The notes under the pieces were generated by a model that worked only from the letters and a program-made list of their open reading frames with translations, did no database searches and was not told the origin of the DNA. From positions 18,216,042 through 18,280,041 of the forward strand of contig CM055272.1 in assembly GCA_029237695.1 (NCBI GenBank): a DNA stretch of 64,000 bases, given 5' to 3'. Source of the DNA: Conchocele bisecta. Its lineage: Eukaryota > Mollusca > Bivalvia > Lucinida > Thyasiridae. The position numbers were made by a program, and so were the translations under genes. Of the stretch, positions 52,800 to 63,456 are shown in pieces. Numbering within the stretch: the stretch's first letter is position 1; each line of letters starts with the position of its first letter.

Positions 52800-53240
52800 T
52801 GTGAGTGGTCGTGCTGATACAACGGATATTTATATGTTTACCGTCAGTGTAGCCTCAGATAAAGTTCTACGTTGTTCATGATATTACTTTTCTCATTGAA
52901 ACATTGAGTGTTTTCCATTAAACAGTAGGAAGCGGCATTATTAACACATGTACATTGGTGAACAACAGTACAAACCCGTTGTATGACGATGATCCAAAGC
53001 CACTTGTGCTGCATGCCACATCGACATAGACAAGTTTCACGTCGAAAAATGCACCTGTTTCCTGACGATGTCTACTTAGAGCTTCATGCATAAACTAATC
53101 TTCGTGTAATGACCGGTGCCGATTACTAGATGAACATCATGTGCTTATGCAACTTATCTTCCGAATGTAGCAGCCCTATCGAAATTCGTCAGGACTCCGG
53201 CGCCTATTTCGACGTGAAGCTTTTTACGCTGGTGCGGAGT
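52800..53240. other. Intergenic, nothing secure
   Basis: A short open stretch at about 53159-53240 (plus strand, IEIRQDSGAYFDVKLFTLV) looks protein-like but is cut off by the U element; not called. Confidence 0.3.
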
Positions 53241-53668
53241 CAAGGTGCATGATCACCTGGTTATAACAACAACAACAGTGGCTGAAAGTGTTGAAATCTT
53301 GAAAGTATTATTTGATATTTTCCTTAATATGAAACGGATTTTGATGAAATATGGCGCAGCAAAACGCGTCTTCGTGAGCTTCATTTGGTGGTCTATGGAG
53401 TTTGGCACAGACTTATGTCGTTTTTGCGAAGAATAGATTTCCGTGTCGGAGACACGGACATCGATTCTTCGCAAAAACCGACAGAAGTTTGGGCGAAGAT
53501 ACAGAGACCACCAACTGCAGCTTAACAAGACGCGTTGAATGAACCATATTTCATCAAAATCCGTTACGTAATAAGGACACTATAAAAGAATACGTACTTT
53601 GAATCAGATGGATTCTGGATATTTCAGTACTTGTTGTTTTTGTTAGTACCACGTGATCATACACCTTG
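53241..53668. mobile_element. U-family foldback element with 5-bp duplication
   Basis: caaggtgcatgatcacctgg to ccacgtgatcatacaccttg, flanked by ggagt on both sides (53236-53240, 53669-53673). Arms share cggattttgatgaaatatgg / catatttcatcaaaatccg, and the centre is gtgtcggagacacgg with gcgaagaat arms. Confidence 0.88.
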
Positions 53669-53726
53669 GGAGTGGAGCACCAGAGATATCGGGAATAGGG
53701 TAACATGATCTACGCCCACTTTGGCT

Positions 53727-54122
53727 GTATTGTACGTAGCCCCGCAGGGGACATGGATTTTTTTTGTATTAATTCGTTTCCACGATATAACAATTCGTTC
53801 CCTCGAATTAACAATGCGTTGCCACGATATAGCAGTCAGTTCCCTCGAATTAACAATTCGTTCCCACGAAATTACAATTCGTTCCCTCAATTTAACAATT
53901 CGTTCCTTCGAATTAACTATTCGTTCCTACGATATAACAATTAACAATTCGTTCCCACGATATAACAATTAGTTCCCACACGAATTAACAATTTTTTTAT
54001 ATCGTTGGAACGAATTATTAATTCGTGGGAACAAATTGTTAAATTGATTGAACGAATTGTTATTTCGTGGGAACGAATTCATAAAACAAATTCTACGTCA
54101 CCTGCGGGGCTCCGTAGTATTG
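53727..54122. mobile_element. H-family foldback with perfect 6-bp duplication
   Basis: Element 53733-54116 between gtattg (53727-53732) and gtattg (54117-54122). Ends tacgtagccccgcagggga and tcacctgcggggctccgta. About eleven forward units and four reverse units. Confidence 0.88.
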
Positions 54123-54152
54123 CTCTAATTGTCCACGTGCTTGCTAACTCGG

Positions 54153-54293
54153 CAGACACTCCTGCGTTAATCTTGCACACATGTCAACGTTTCTGAACAG
54201 CTCAGGCTCAGCCAATCAAGCTGCCTGATTTCAAGCACAATATTCACGTCTTTTGAACGCATACTGGCAAGATTAGCGCCGGCGGCGGTGTAA
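54153..54293. mobile_element. K-family element, short
   Basis: cagacactcctgcgttaatc, ttgcacacatgtcaacgttt, gctcaggctcagccaatcaa, actggcaagattagcgccgg. The tandem duplication to the right starts inside its last bases. Confidence 0.68.
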
Positions 54294-55623
54294 TTGTCGA
54301 GCCCGCTTGCGAAAAACCAGACGTAACGATCAAAATGACATCAGTGTTAACGGTGTACGTACGTCCGTGCGTACGTCCGGGCACGATTTCGGGGTATTAC
54401 GTAGTTGTGGGTGTGTCTTATTTTGTAACCACCTATGACTACTGCGTGTTAGATCGTCATGCCTTTGTTGAAAACAATACATGTATCATGTAAGGGGTGT
54501 CAAGTAAGAGCATCTGTGCGTCTGGCAGACCAACAGCCCAGACACAGCCAGTCGAGCCGCTTGATTTCAAGCACACTATGCACTTGTTTAGAAATAAACA
54601 TAAATTTAAATTGGCAATATTAGCGCAGGCGGTGGCGTCGGTAAATCACTATCTTTTCAACTGTCGTTCAAATAGTATATAGCGTCTAGATGTGATATAT
54701 AATATTTTAATTGTGTCTATATTACGTGTTATTTTGTTTATTCCCTCGTGAATCTCACTATTGTAACTATTATAATAAAACATACACAATTGCTTGTGTT
54801 CGTCCAGAATCTATTGGGAATTTCAACTTCAATATTAGTCTAGGAGCTTTTGTAATGAATCTATATAGGCAGGCGTCAATTCAACTGATATATCTTCAGT
54901 ATCTTGAAAGCAACATACAATGTCATGTATGCCAGTTATCCGGACAATCAGTTTATCGGACAAATGAAAATACCTGTTATATTAAGCGCATTCATTTGAT
55001 CCGATTTTGCAACGAACACATCTAAGTCACTCAGGTGCTTGCTGTTTCCATGCCAGTGTGAAGAATAAATCGCCATGTTAAACATTTTAGTAAAATTTGC
55101 TGAAAACGTTCCTCAACTCTGCCCACAAGTTGTTTACAACGTCAATAGTCGCTCGGGGTCTTCCAATCGAGTGCGCCAATTACGTCAGTTCAGAGTTGTT
55201 CTACAAATACAATACATTATATTAATACGATGTTTTCCAAGACGCGAATGGTGATTGTTTTGTCTACCCAACTACCCAATGCTGTTTACACTGATTTTCA
55301 GGCGATACAATTATGATTTTAAGGTGAGATGAGTATACATTTGTCCGGATAACTGATTGTGGATGTTAATTTTGGGGCATTATTACGACTGATGATGTGA
55401 CCCAAGTTTACGTGAGAAAGATGGCACAGTTTGCTAGATAGTTTGCATGCGTTGAGTAAGCAAGAACCGACGATTGTTCTGTGAAAATTGTATGTCTGTA
55501 GTTGCAGCTTTAAGAAAATTATCGTAAAAAAAATGCCATTTTTGTCCGATAATCTGGAGGATCCCTGTACATGTCATGCGTGTATGTGTTCCTTTAATGA
55601 TCACAGGACATCACTCATTTAGG

Positions 55624-55777
55624 AGAATATATATTCATATGTTTGCAACGAATATGACATATATGTTCATCGAGTGGTGTGGAATGTCCATATTTCACGA
55701 GTGCCGTTAGAAATATGGACATTTCACACCACTCGATGAACATATATGTCATATTCGTTGCAAAAATATGAATATTC
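55624..55777. repeat. Long hairpin in duplication copy 1
   Basis: Left arm includes gcaacgaatatgacatatat and gttcatcgagtggtgtggaa; the right arm is its complement with one mismatch in the central 53 bp; loop acgagtgccgttag. Conserved at 61784-61937 in copy 2. Confidence 0.88.
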
Positions 55778-56088
55778 TATTTATATATACAGCTCCATGG
55801 AAATTAGCAGTTTGTTATACTGTATACGGTAATTAATGTGTATTTTCAGCCTATTTGCAGTCCGGCACTGCAGTTGCGCGTTATGAATATAGATAGCGGA
55901 AGTAGTCGTATTTTCACCGGAAGATGTTTATTTCATCTATGAGAACATAAGACTTTTATTTACATCGTATAACTGTATTTCATGGGTAGGTAAGTTATGT
56001 GAATTGTCACATCCTTGATACATTTTCAAGTTTTGTTTCTGCATTTACACAGCACATGTGCAATGTATGGACATGAGGATGTGATAAC

Positions 56089-56186
56089 ACAGTTAGATCA
56101 CGTTCGTCCGCATGTACGATCGATAATCCACTCGCTAGCGAGTGGATTATCGATCGTACATGCGGAAGAACCGCGATCTAACTGTG
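56089..56186. repeat. Zero-loop hairpin in duplication copy 1
   Basis: gcatgtacgatcgataatcc-actcgct is followed directly by its exact complement (56110-56136 / 56137-56163), inside outer arms cacagttagatcacg / cgcgatctaactgtg. In copy 2 (62255-62360) the tip has several changes that break the pairing. Confidence 0.88.
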
Positions 56187-56679
56187 GCTTAACGGTACTT
56201 CAGGCATTACACGTTTAACTGACCACCATGCAGTGGACACATGCCTAGAGTTCGTCGACGTCGATGATATCGACATACATTGTAATATGGACATCAATTA
56301 AGATGCATGTTGTGATTTCAATCCCCGCCCTAATCGTTTAAATGCTATATCATTAAAAAATTTCGGCAATACGTTAAACCCATTCACATTCCTCTTATAG
56401 CGTTTTATAACATCTTATAGCATTTATGTTATATGTAGCGCCATAATGTCTTATCTTTCTTTTATGTAATTATATAGTGTTCTTAACTTCCTAAACGACA
56501 TACAGAGTAAATCTGTGCTTAACTAAATATTCTTAACTTAATCTAAATATGTCTTACAAGATTGTATTGAACGGATGATGGCAGTGTCTCATAAGCCAAT
56601 AATGGCTGGATGTCATTTTTATTGATGTGTTATACTGCTCTTACTTGTAAATAATGACATTTGATATGTAAATAAACTA

Positions 56680-56686
56680 CTACTAC

Positions 56687-56722
<36 letters not shown>

Positions 56723-56735
56723 TACAGTACTGTAA
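56680..56735 (+). repeat. (CTA)n microsatellite
   Basis: About 17 CTA/ACT triplets with one interruption; copy 2 has a shorter version at 62749-62785. Confidence 0.85.
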
Positions 56736-56798
56736 TGTAAACGTTGACTGACATTAAATTCATACGAAGATTACTGGTAAACGTAAAAAAGATTACAG

Positions 56799-57117
56799 CA
56801 GGGCTCCAGATAAGGATTTAGTAATTGAGTATTATCACTCTATCGTTTCTGAAGCAATTGGGTATTTAACATTTTAATTGGGTAAAATAAAATCGCATTA
56901 CTGTTTACACATTAACAGACAGCACTTATTGAATAGTTTATTTCGAAATGAAAACATATCTTGGAATTTCATTAGAATGTTCTCCTTGGATTAAAATTTT
57001 CTCCTGTATCAATAAATTATTTTCTCCCTGGAGAAAATTCTAATGAAATACTATATGTGTTTTCATGGAAAATAAGAAAAATATGCTATATTTGGTCTAT
57101 TTATTGTTTTCTGCAGC
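56799..57117 (-). mobile_element. A-family element truncated by H
   Basis: Starts cagggctccagataagg; centre carries a short extra (tctccttggattaaaatttt, then tctccctggaga). It is cut after ttgttttctgcagcatt by the H array. It occupies the same site as the A copy at 62857, so it was present before the segmental duplication. Confidence 0.82.
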
Positions 57118-57302
57118 ATTAACAATTCGTTCCCACGAAATGACAATTCGTTCCCTCGAATTAACAATTCGTTCCCACGAAAGACAAATCGTTCCCTCAA
57201 TTTAACTGCATTCGTTCCTTCGAATTAACAATTCGTTCCCACGATAAAACAATTCGTTCCCACGAATTAACAATTTGTTCCCCTGGGAACGAATTGTTAT
57301 AT
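57118..57302. mobile_element. H-family array without ends, at the duplication junction
   Basis: Seven forward 21-bp units and one reverse unit (gggaacgaattgttatatcg). Neither TACGGAGCC terminus is present. Copy 2 of the duplication starts at its right edge. Confidence 0.78.
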
Positions 57303-58126
57303 CGCGGTGCAGTTGTCGAGCCCGCTTGCGAAAAGCCAGACCCAGCGATCAAACTGACATCAGTGTCAACGGTGTACGTCCGTCCGTGCGTCCGTCCGTC
57401 CGGGCACGATTTTGGGGTATTACGTAGTTGTGGGTGTGCCTTATTTTGTAACCACTTATGACTATTGCGTGTTAGATCGTCATGCCTTTGTTGAAAACAA
57501 TACATGTATCATGTAAGCGGTGCCACGTAGGACCAGCTGTGCGTCCGTAACACCAACAGCTCAGACACAGCCAGTCGAGCAGCTTGATTTCAAGCACACT
57601 ATGTACGTGTTTTGAAATAAACATAAATTTAAATTGGCAATATTAGCGCGGGTGGTGGCGTCGGTAAATCACTATCTTTTCAACTGTCGTTCAAATATTA
57701 TATAGCGTCTAGATGTGATATATAATATTTTAATTGTGTCTATATTACGCGTTATTTTGTTTATTCCCTCGTGAATCTCACTATTGTGACTCACGTGGAA
57801 TGTATTATAATAAAACATACACAATTGCTTGTGTTCGTCCAGAATCTATTGGGAATTTCAACTTCAATATTAGTCTAGGAGTTTTTGTAATGAATCTATA
57901 TAGGCGTCAATTCAACTGATATATCTTCAGTATCTTGAAAGCAGCATACAATGTCAGGTATGGGTCATACCAGTTATCCGGACAATCAGTTTATCGGACA
58001 AATGAAAATACCTGTTATAATAAGCGCATTCATTTGATCCGATTTTGCAACGAACACATCTAAGTCACTCAGGTGCTTGCTGTTTCCATGCCAGTGTGAA
58101 GAATAAATCGCCATGGTAAACATTTT

Positions 58127-61100
58127 TTTTTTGTATTTCAATTTTTTTATTCTCTTTGTTACATATAATACATACATGTGCATACACAATTTTACAATTT
58201 ATGTGTACAAAATGATTGAACAATTGAACATGTTTTTTGTCTTAGTATATGTGACATGTAACAACGAGTTTTTATATGATAATGTGTATGGGTGTTGTGG
58301 GTATACATGGGTGCGGGGGTTTGGGTCTTGGGTTGGTTAATGCAACAAAAAAAAAGGAGAGAACGTTTTTGGCATTACTAGTATATATATATCTATGTGT
58401 GGGTACTTTGGTATACGTTTTGTTAGTTGAAGTGAAAATCATTCCATTTTGTATTAAATTGCAACGGTTTATCTTTCATTATCGCAATTGTCTCTTCAAT
58501 TAAGATTGTTGTTTTCTGTAGATACATGTTGAATGAGTTTAGTGTTGGCAGTGTTGAGCAACATTTACATTTGAATATAAAATATTTTGCTAGAAGGATA
58601 ATGAAATTAATTGGAACCGACCTTTGTTTAGATACTACGTTAATATTACAAAATGATATGTGTTCGTAATTTAGATGTGCATTTTAATTTAGTTTCGATT
58701 TCAATAATTCATATATTTCCGACCAAAATGTTTGGATAGTTTGACATGTAAACATATGTTTATTTGAATCTACGTTCATATTACAAAATTCACACAAGTT
58801 TGATGGTTTCAAGTTACATACAAATAGGAAGGAGTTATTTGGTATTATTCTCATTAGGTATTTGTACTGGAATGCTCTTAGTTTTGTGCTTATAGTATTT
58901 TTGATAGGTGAGATAAATATTTTCTTCCATTTAATATTTTGAATATTTAATTCATTTTCCCATTTGACAGTGTGTTTTAATATATTAATAACGCATTGTA
59001 TCGATTTGTATGTCATATAACATCTTATTGGCCATTTTATTTTTAAAAGTTTCGAAATTAGATATTCAGGTGTGCCAGTGTCAATATTTTCTGTTTTAAG
59101 TGTTTCTTTCCATACATCTTTGATATTACCTATTAATGTATAGTACTTTAGGAAATCTCCATTGCTTAAATTGTACAAATTCTTTAGTTCATGAAATGTA
59201 TAGAAGTTTTTTGTTCTATAATCGTAAATATTTTTTATAAACATTATACCTTTATCGTGCCAATCTTTATGAAATAATGTATTGCTTTGTTTGATGTTGG
59301 TATTATGCCATAATATTTGCATTTGATATGACAGGGTGTTATATGTTTAAAGTTAATTTTACTCCACGATGTAATAATCTCACCTAAAAATGTATACCTT
59401 TTTATTATCTGTTTTGCATCAACTTGATTAAAATTACACTTGAACAGTAAATCACCACCATACTTGTTCAATTCATTGTTATAAGCTGTTTTCCATTGAT
59501 TCTGTGATCCCTTTAATCTTTTTATCCAAGATGCTTTTAATGAATGCAAAAAAGCTTGAATATTTATCATTTTTAATCCACAATTTTCGTAGTTTTGAAT
59601 AATTGTTTTTCTACATATTTTATCAGGTTTTCCATCCCAAAGAAAGTCAAACATATATTTATTTATCTCTTTAATGATTTCATCAGACGGATTTTCTAGT
59701 ACTGTCAGCGGATATACCAGTTTAGGGAATGCAAATGTTTTTAATACTGCTATTTTTCCTATTAGTGTTAGGTTCCATTTTTTCCAACTATTTAGGCAGT
59801 TCTGGAATGACTTAATTTTGGGTGTTAGATTTAGTAGTTGCAGTTTTGTTTTATCGTTTGTAAAAGTTATTCCTAGAGTTGAGGCTTGTTCATTAGACCA
59901 TGTATATAAGTTATTGTTGCACCATTTATTTGTGTTATATCTAGTTGTTCCCAATTTTAAAATAGTACATTTTCCTTTGTTTAATTTTAACCCAGATATA
60001 TTTGCAAATTGTTCTAGAGTTCTAACAAGTTTTTTGAACGATTGTTCGGTGCCATCAAGTGTAAAGCTTGCATCATCTGCAAAAAGTGTTTGTTTTATTT
60101 CTCCCACCAAGAGTTTGACCTTTAATGTTTGTTTTACTGTTAATTTTACGTGACAATAGTTCTATGCATAGTATGAAAATATATGTGATAAAGAAAATGA
60201 ACAGCCTTGTCTGACGCCCTTTTTAACTTTAAAGAAATTGGATAGATGACCGTTATTTGTGATACAACTTTTAGCCGTCTTTGTAAAATAGAGTTATCCA
60301 TTGAATTAGTGAGTTGCCAAAGTTGAGATGCTGTAGACATTTAATTATAAATTTATGGCTTTGTACTATCGAAAGCTTTTTAGAAGTCTGCAAAAAATAT
60401 CATTCCTGTTTTATTGTTTTCATTTGTGTCTTCAATTATTTCCATAAGGGTTCGTACATTTTCTCCAATATATCTTCCTTTAATGAACCCTGTCTGGTTA
60501 ACATTTATTAGGGTGTTTAATACTTTCTTGATTCTGTTAGCTATTACTTTTGTTGCATTTTATAGTCCACGTTTAAAAGTGATATTGGTCTCCAGTTTTC
60601 AATAAAGAGCGTATTTTTATCTTTTTTTGGTAGTAGAGTAATTATGCCTTGTTTTTGAAAGTCCGTTTAGATTCCATTTTCATATGAGTAATTTATCGAC
60701 TTTATATAATAATCCTTTATGTCACTCCAGTAAAGTTTATAAAATTCTGCTGTTAAACCATCGGATCCAGGACTTTTCATGATTTTCATTTCCTTTAAGG
60801 CTAATTGACATTCGTATTCATTTATTATACCATCACATGATTGTTTTTCAGCATCATTTAGTTTATGTTCTGTCGTGTTTAAGAAACTGTTATCGTCATT
60901 ATCTAAATTTAAGTCCTCGCTATATAACCCTTCGTAATAATCTTTAACATGATTCAAAATATTTGCATGGTCTGTTTCGATGTTATTCTGTATGTTTAGC
61001 TGTTTAATTGTTCGTTCTTCTGATCTTTTTTTCTCCATGTTCGAGAAATATTTTGTATTTTTTTCAGCACCTTCCACCCATTCAGCTTTTGATCTTAAAA

Positions 61101-61246
61101 GTATTCCCTTTGTTTTTTCTTCAGTTATGTTATCAAGTTTACTTTTCTCCAAATTAAGTTTGTCTGCTACATCTTGATTGGTTGGGTTTTCATTTATTTG
61201 TCTTTCCAATTGTTGAATTTCTTTTTCTATTTTAGTTTCTTCCTTC
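58127..61246 (-). mobile_element. L1/Tx1-type LINE, 5'-truncated, with target duplication
   Basis: The 3' end (left) is A-rich on the minus strand (poly-T on plus from 58123). taaacatttt is duplicated at 58117-58126 and 61247-61256, and copy 1 of the duplication shows the single unoccupied site. About 3.1 kb remain: the reverse transcriptase and C-terminal domain of ORF2. ORF1 and the endonuclease are absent, the usual 5' truncation. Confidence 0.94.
58684..61246 (-). pseudogene. LINE ORF2 remnant: reverse transcriptase and C-terminal zinc knuckle
   Basis: From the right: a coiled basic region (LNLEKSKLDNITEEKTKGIL), the fingers motif MKIMKSPGSDGLTAEFYK (about 60770), a broken ENWRPISLLN and KAFDS stretch, KKGVRQGCSFS, the catalytic FADDASFTLDG (about 60080), GLKLNKGKCTILKLG, the thumb/connection (NYENCGLKMINIQAFLHSLK), and a final CEFCNMNVDSNKHMFTCQTI finger with FWSEIYELL. 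At least three frame breaks lie between 60667 and 60110 and one near 59280. The arrangement fits the L1/Tx1 group. It cannot be active. Confidence 0.92.
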
Positions 61247-61783
61247 TAAACATTTTAGTAAAATTTGCTGACAACGTTCCTCAACTCTGCCCACAAGTTG
61301 TTTACAACGTCAATAGTCGCGCGGGGTCTTCCAATCGAATGCGCCAATTACGTCAGTTCAGAGTTGTTCTACAAATACAATACATTATATTAATACGATG
61401 TTTTCCAAGACGCGAATGGTGATTGTTTTGTCTGCAAAACTACCCAATGCTGTTTACACTGGTTTTCAGGCGATACAATTATGATTTTAAGGTGAGATGA
61501 TTATACATTTGTCCGGATAACTGATTGTGGATGTTAATTTTGGGGCATTATTACGACTGATGATGTGACCCAAGTTACGTGAGAAAGATGGCACAGTTTG
61601 CTAGATAGTTTGCATGCGTTGAGTAAGCAAGAACCGACGATTGTTCTGTGAAAATTGTATGCCCGTAGTTGCTGTTTTAAGAAAATTATCGTCAAAATAC
61701 TGCCATTTTTGTCCGATAATCTGGAGGATCCCTGTACATGTCATGCGTGTATGTGTTCCTTTAATGATCACAGGACATCACTC

Positions 61784-61937
61784 ATTTAGGAGAATATATA
61801 TTCATATTTTTGCAACGAATATGACATATATGTTCTTCGAGTGGTGTGGAATGTCCATATTTCACGAGTGCCGTTAGAAATATGGACATTTCACACCACT
61901 CGATGAACATATATGTCATATTCGTTGCAAAAATATG
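61784..61937. repeat. Long hairpin in duplication copy 2
   Basis: Counterpart of 55624-55777. The left arm has gttcttcgagtggtg, one more change than copy 1; the loop acgagtgccgttag is identical. Confidence 0.85.
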
Positions 61938-62856
61938 AATATTCTATTTATATATACAGCTCCATGGAAATTAGCAGTTTGTTAGACTGTATACGGTAAT
62001 TAATGTGTATTTTCAGCCTATTTGCAGTCCGGCACTGCAGTTGCGCGTTATGAATATAGATAGCGGAAGTAGTCGTATTTTCACCGGAAGATGTTTATTT
62101 CATCTATGAGAACATAAGACTTTTAATTACATCGTATAACTGTATTTCATGGGTAGGTATATAATAAGTTATGTGAATAGTCACATCCTTGATACATTTT
62201 CAAGTTTTGTTTCTGTATTAACACAACACATGGGCAATGTATGGACATGGGGATGCGATAACACAGTTAGATCACGTTCGTCCGCATGTACGATCGATAA
62301 TCCACTCGCTAAAGCTCGCGGATTATCTCCTCGTACATGCGGAAGAACCGCGATCTAACTGTGGATTAACGGTACTTCAGGCATTACACGTTTAACTGGC
62401 CACCATGCAGTGGACACATGCCAAGAGTTCGTCGACGTCGATGATATCGACATACATTGTAATATGGACATCAATTAAGATGCATGTTGTGATTGTTTAT
62501 GTTATATGTAGCGCCAGAATGTCTTATCTTTCTTTTATGTAATTATATATTGTTCTTAACTTCCTAAAGGACATACAGAGTAAATCTGCGCTTAACTAAA
62601 TATTCTTAACTTAATCTAAATATGTCTTACAAGATTGTATTGAACGGATGATGGCAGTGTCTCATAAGCCAATAATGGCTGGATGTCATTTTTATTGATG
62701 TGTTATGCTGCTCTTACTTGTCAATAATGACATGTGACACGTAAATGAACTACTACTACTAATACTACTACTACTACACTACTACGACTGTAATATAAAC
62801 GTTGGTTAACATTAAATTCATACGAAGAAAACTGTTAAACGTAACAAACATTACAG

Positions 62857-63132
62857 CAGGGCTCCATATAAGGATTTAGTAATTGAATATTGTCACTTTA
62901 TCATTTCTGAAGCAATTGGGTATTTCAAATTTTAATTGAGTAAAATAAAATCACACTACTGTTTACACATTAACAGACAGTTATATTTGGTCTGTTTATT
63001 GTTTTCTGCAGCATCATAAAGGTACCATTAATTTTTTTTTAGTTTTTGATACTCGCTACTTCTGATTTCAATTGGGTTTTTGGCAATTATAATTGGGTAT
63101 TTTAGCAAATACTCAGCTTGTCTGGAGGTCTG
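62857..63132 (-). mobile_element. A-family element with internal deletion
   Basis: cagggctccatataagg to gcttgtctggaggtctg, lacking the central foldback and about 150 bases (acagacag joins ttatatttggtctg). The 8-base flanks cattacag are identical on both sides (62849-62856, 63133-63140). Confidence 0.83.
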
Positions 63133-63176
63133 CATTACAGCCAATATATATTTCATTTACAAATGTATACCAATAC

Positions 63177-63399
63177 CGTCTAAAGCCATACTAAAACTAT
63201 GAGTTGAAACGTATGGTGGCTTATTTCTGCCATCAACATAACGTGATAATGTGATAGTTATGTCGTCGTAATGCATATTATAAGTCGGCTTAACTACATA
63301 AACATCGCGTCGAGATGTCATACTAACTGACCAAGGCGAGATACATTGTAAATTTGTCGCGATAAATAAGAAACACGTGATACAGCCCACTAGTGACAT
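63177..63399 (-). CDS. Candidate first coding exon of a secreted protein, unrecognised
   Basis: Seventy-four codons plus one base. It starts MSLVGCITCFLFIATNLQC, a good signal peptide with a cysteine near the cleavage site, then VYVVKPTYNMHYDDITITLS and YVDGRNKPPYVSTHSFSMAL. A donor GTATTG follows (GTATAC, seven bases on, is the alternative). An in-frame ATG eight codons upstream is possible, but the chosen start gives the better signal peptide. The sequence is single-copy in the window and sits between repeats. Family not recognised. Confidence 0.4.
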
Positions 63400-63456
63400 C
63401 GAATTATAATTTAACTTATACAATTGTTCTCGTCAAAATAAGACAGTAGACGACAT

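Larger units (their letters stand above)
54289..57117 (+). repeat. Segmental duplication, copy 1
   Basis: Aligned with 57303-62985 by attgtcgagcccgcttgcga, gattttaattgtgtctatat, cgtccagaatctattgggaa, caggtgcttgctgtttccat, aacattttagtaaaatttgc, ggaggatccctgtacatgtc, gtagtcgtattttcaccgga, and so on. It holds the unoccupied LINE site (gttaaacattttag at 55077-55090) and about 120 bases near 56320-56440 that copy 2 lacks. No convincing gene is present. Confidence 0.9.
57303..63132 (+). repeat. Segmental duplication, copy 2 (with LINE insertion)
   Basis: Same order of landmarks as copy 1, split at 58126/61247 by the LINE. Differences: the 120-base deletion near 62490, an internal deletion in its A element (62857-63132), many single-base changes and small indels (for example cacgtggaatgt present at 57791). 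Confidence 0.9.

Noticed and set aside
53130..53252. Short exon ending IEIRQDSGAYFDVKLFTLVRS
   Set aside because: Only about 25 convincing codons, bounded by the U element, no clear acceptor.
9304..57302. H arrays as a CRISPR array
   Set aside because: Units are contiguous with no unique spacers, occur in both orientations, and there are no cas genes; the genome is an animal's.
59674..60153. 159-codon plus-strand frame
   Set aside because: Shadow of the LINE reverse transcriptase on the minus strand.
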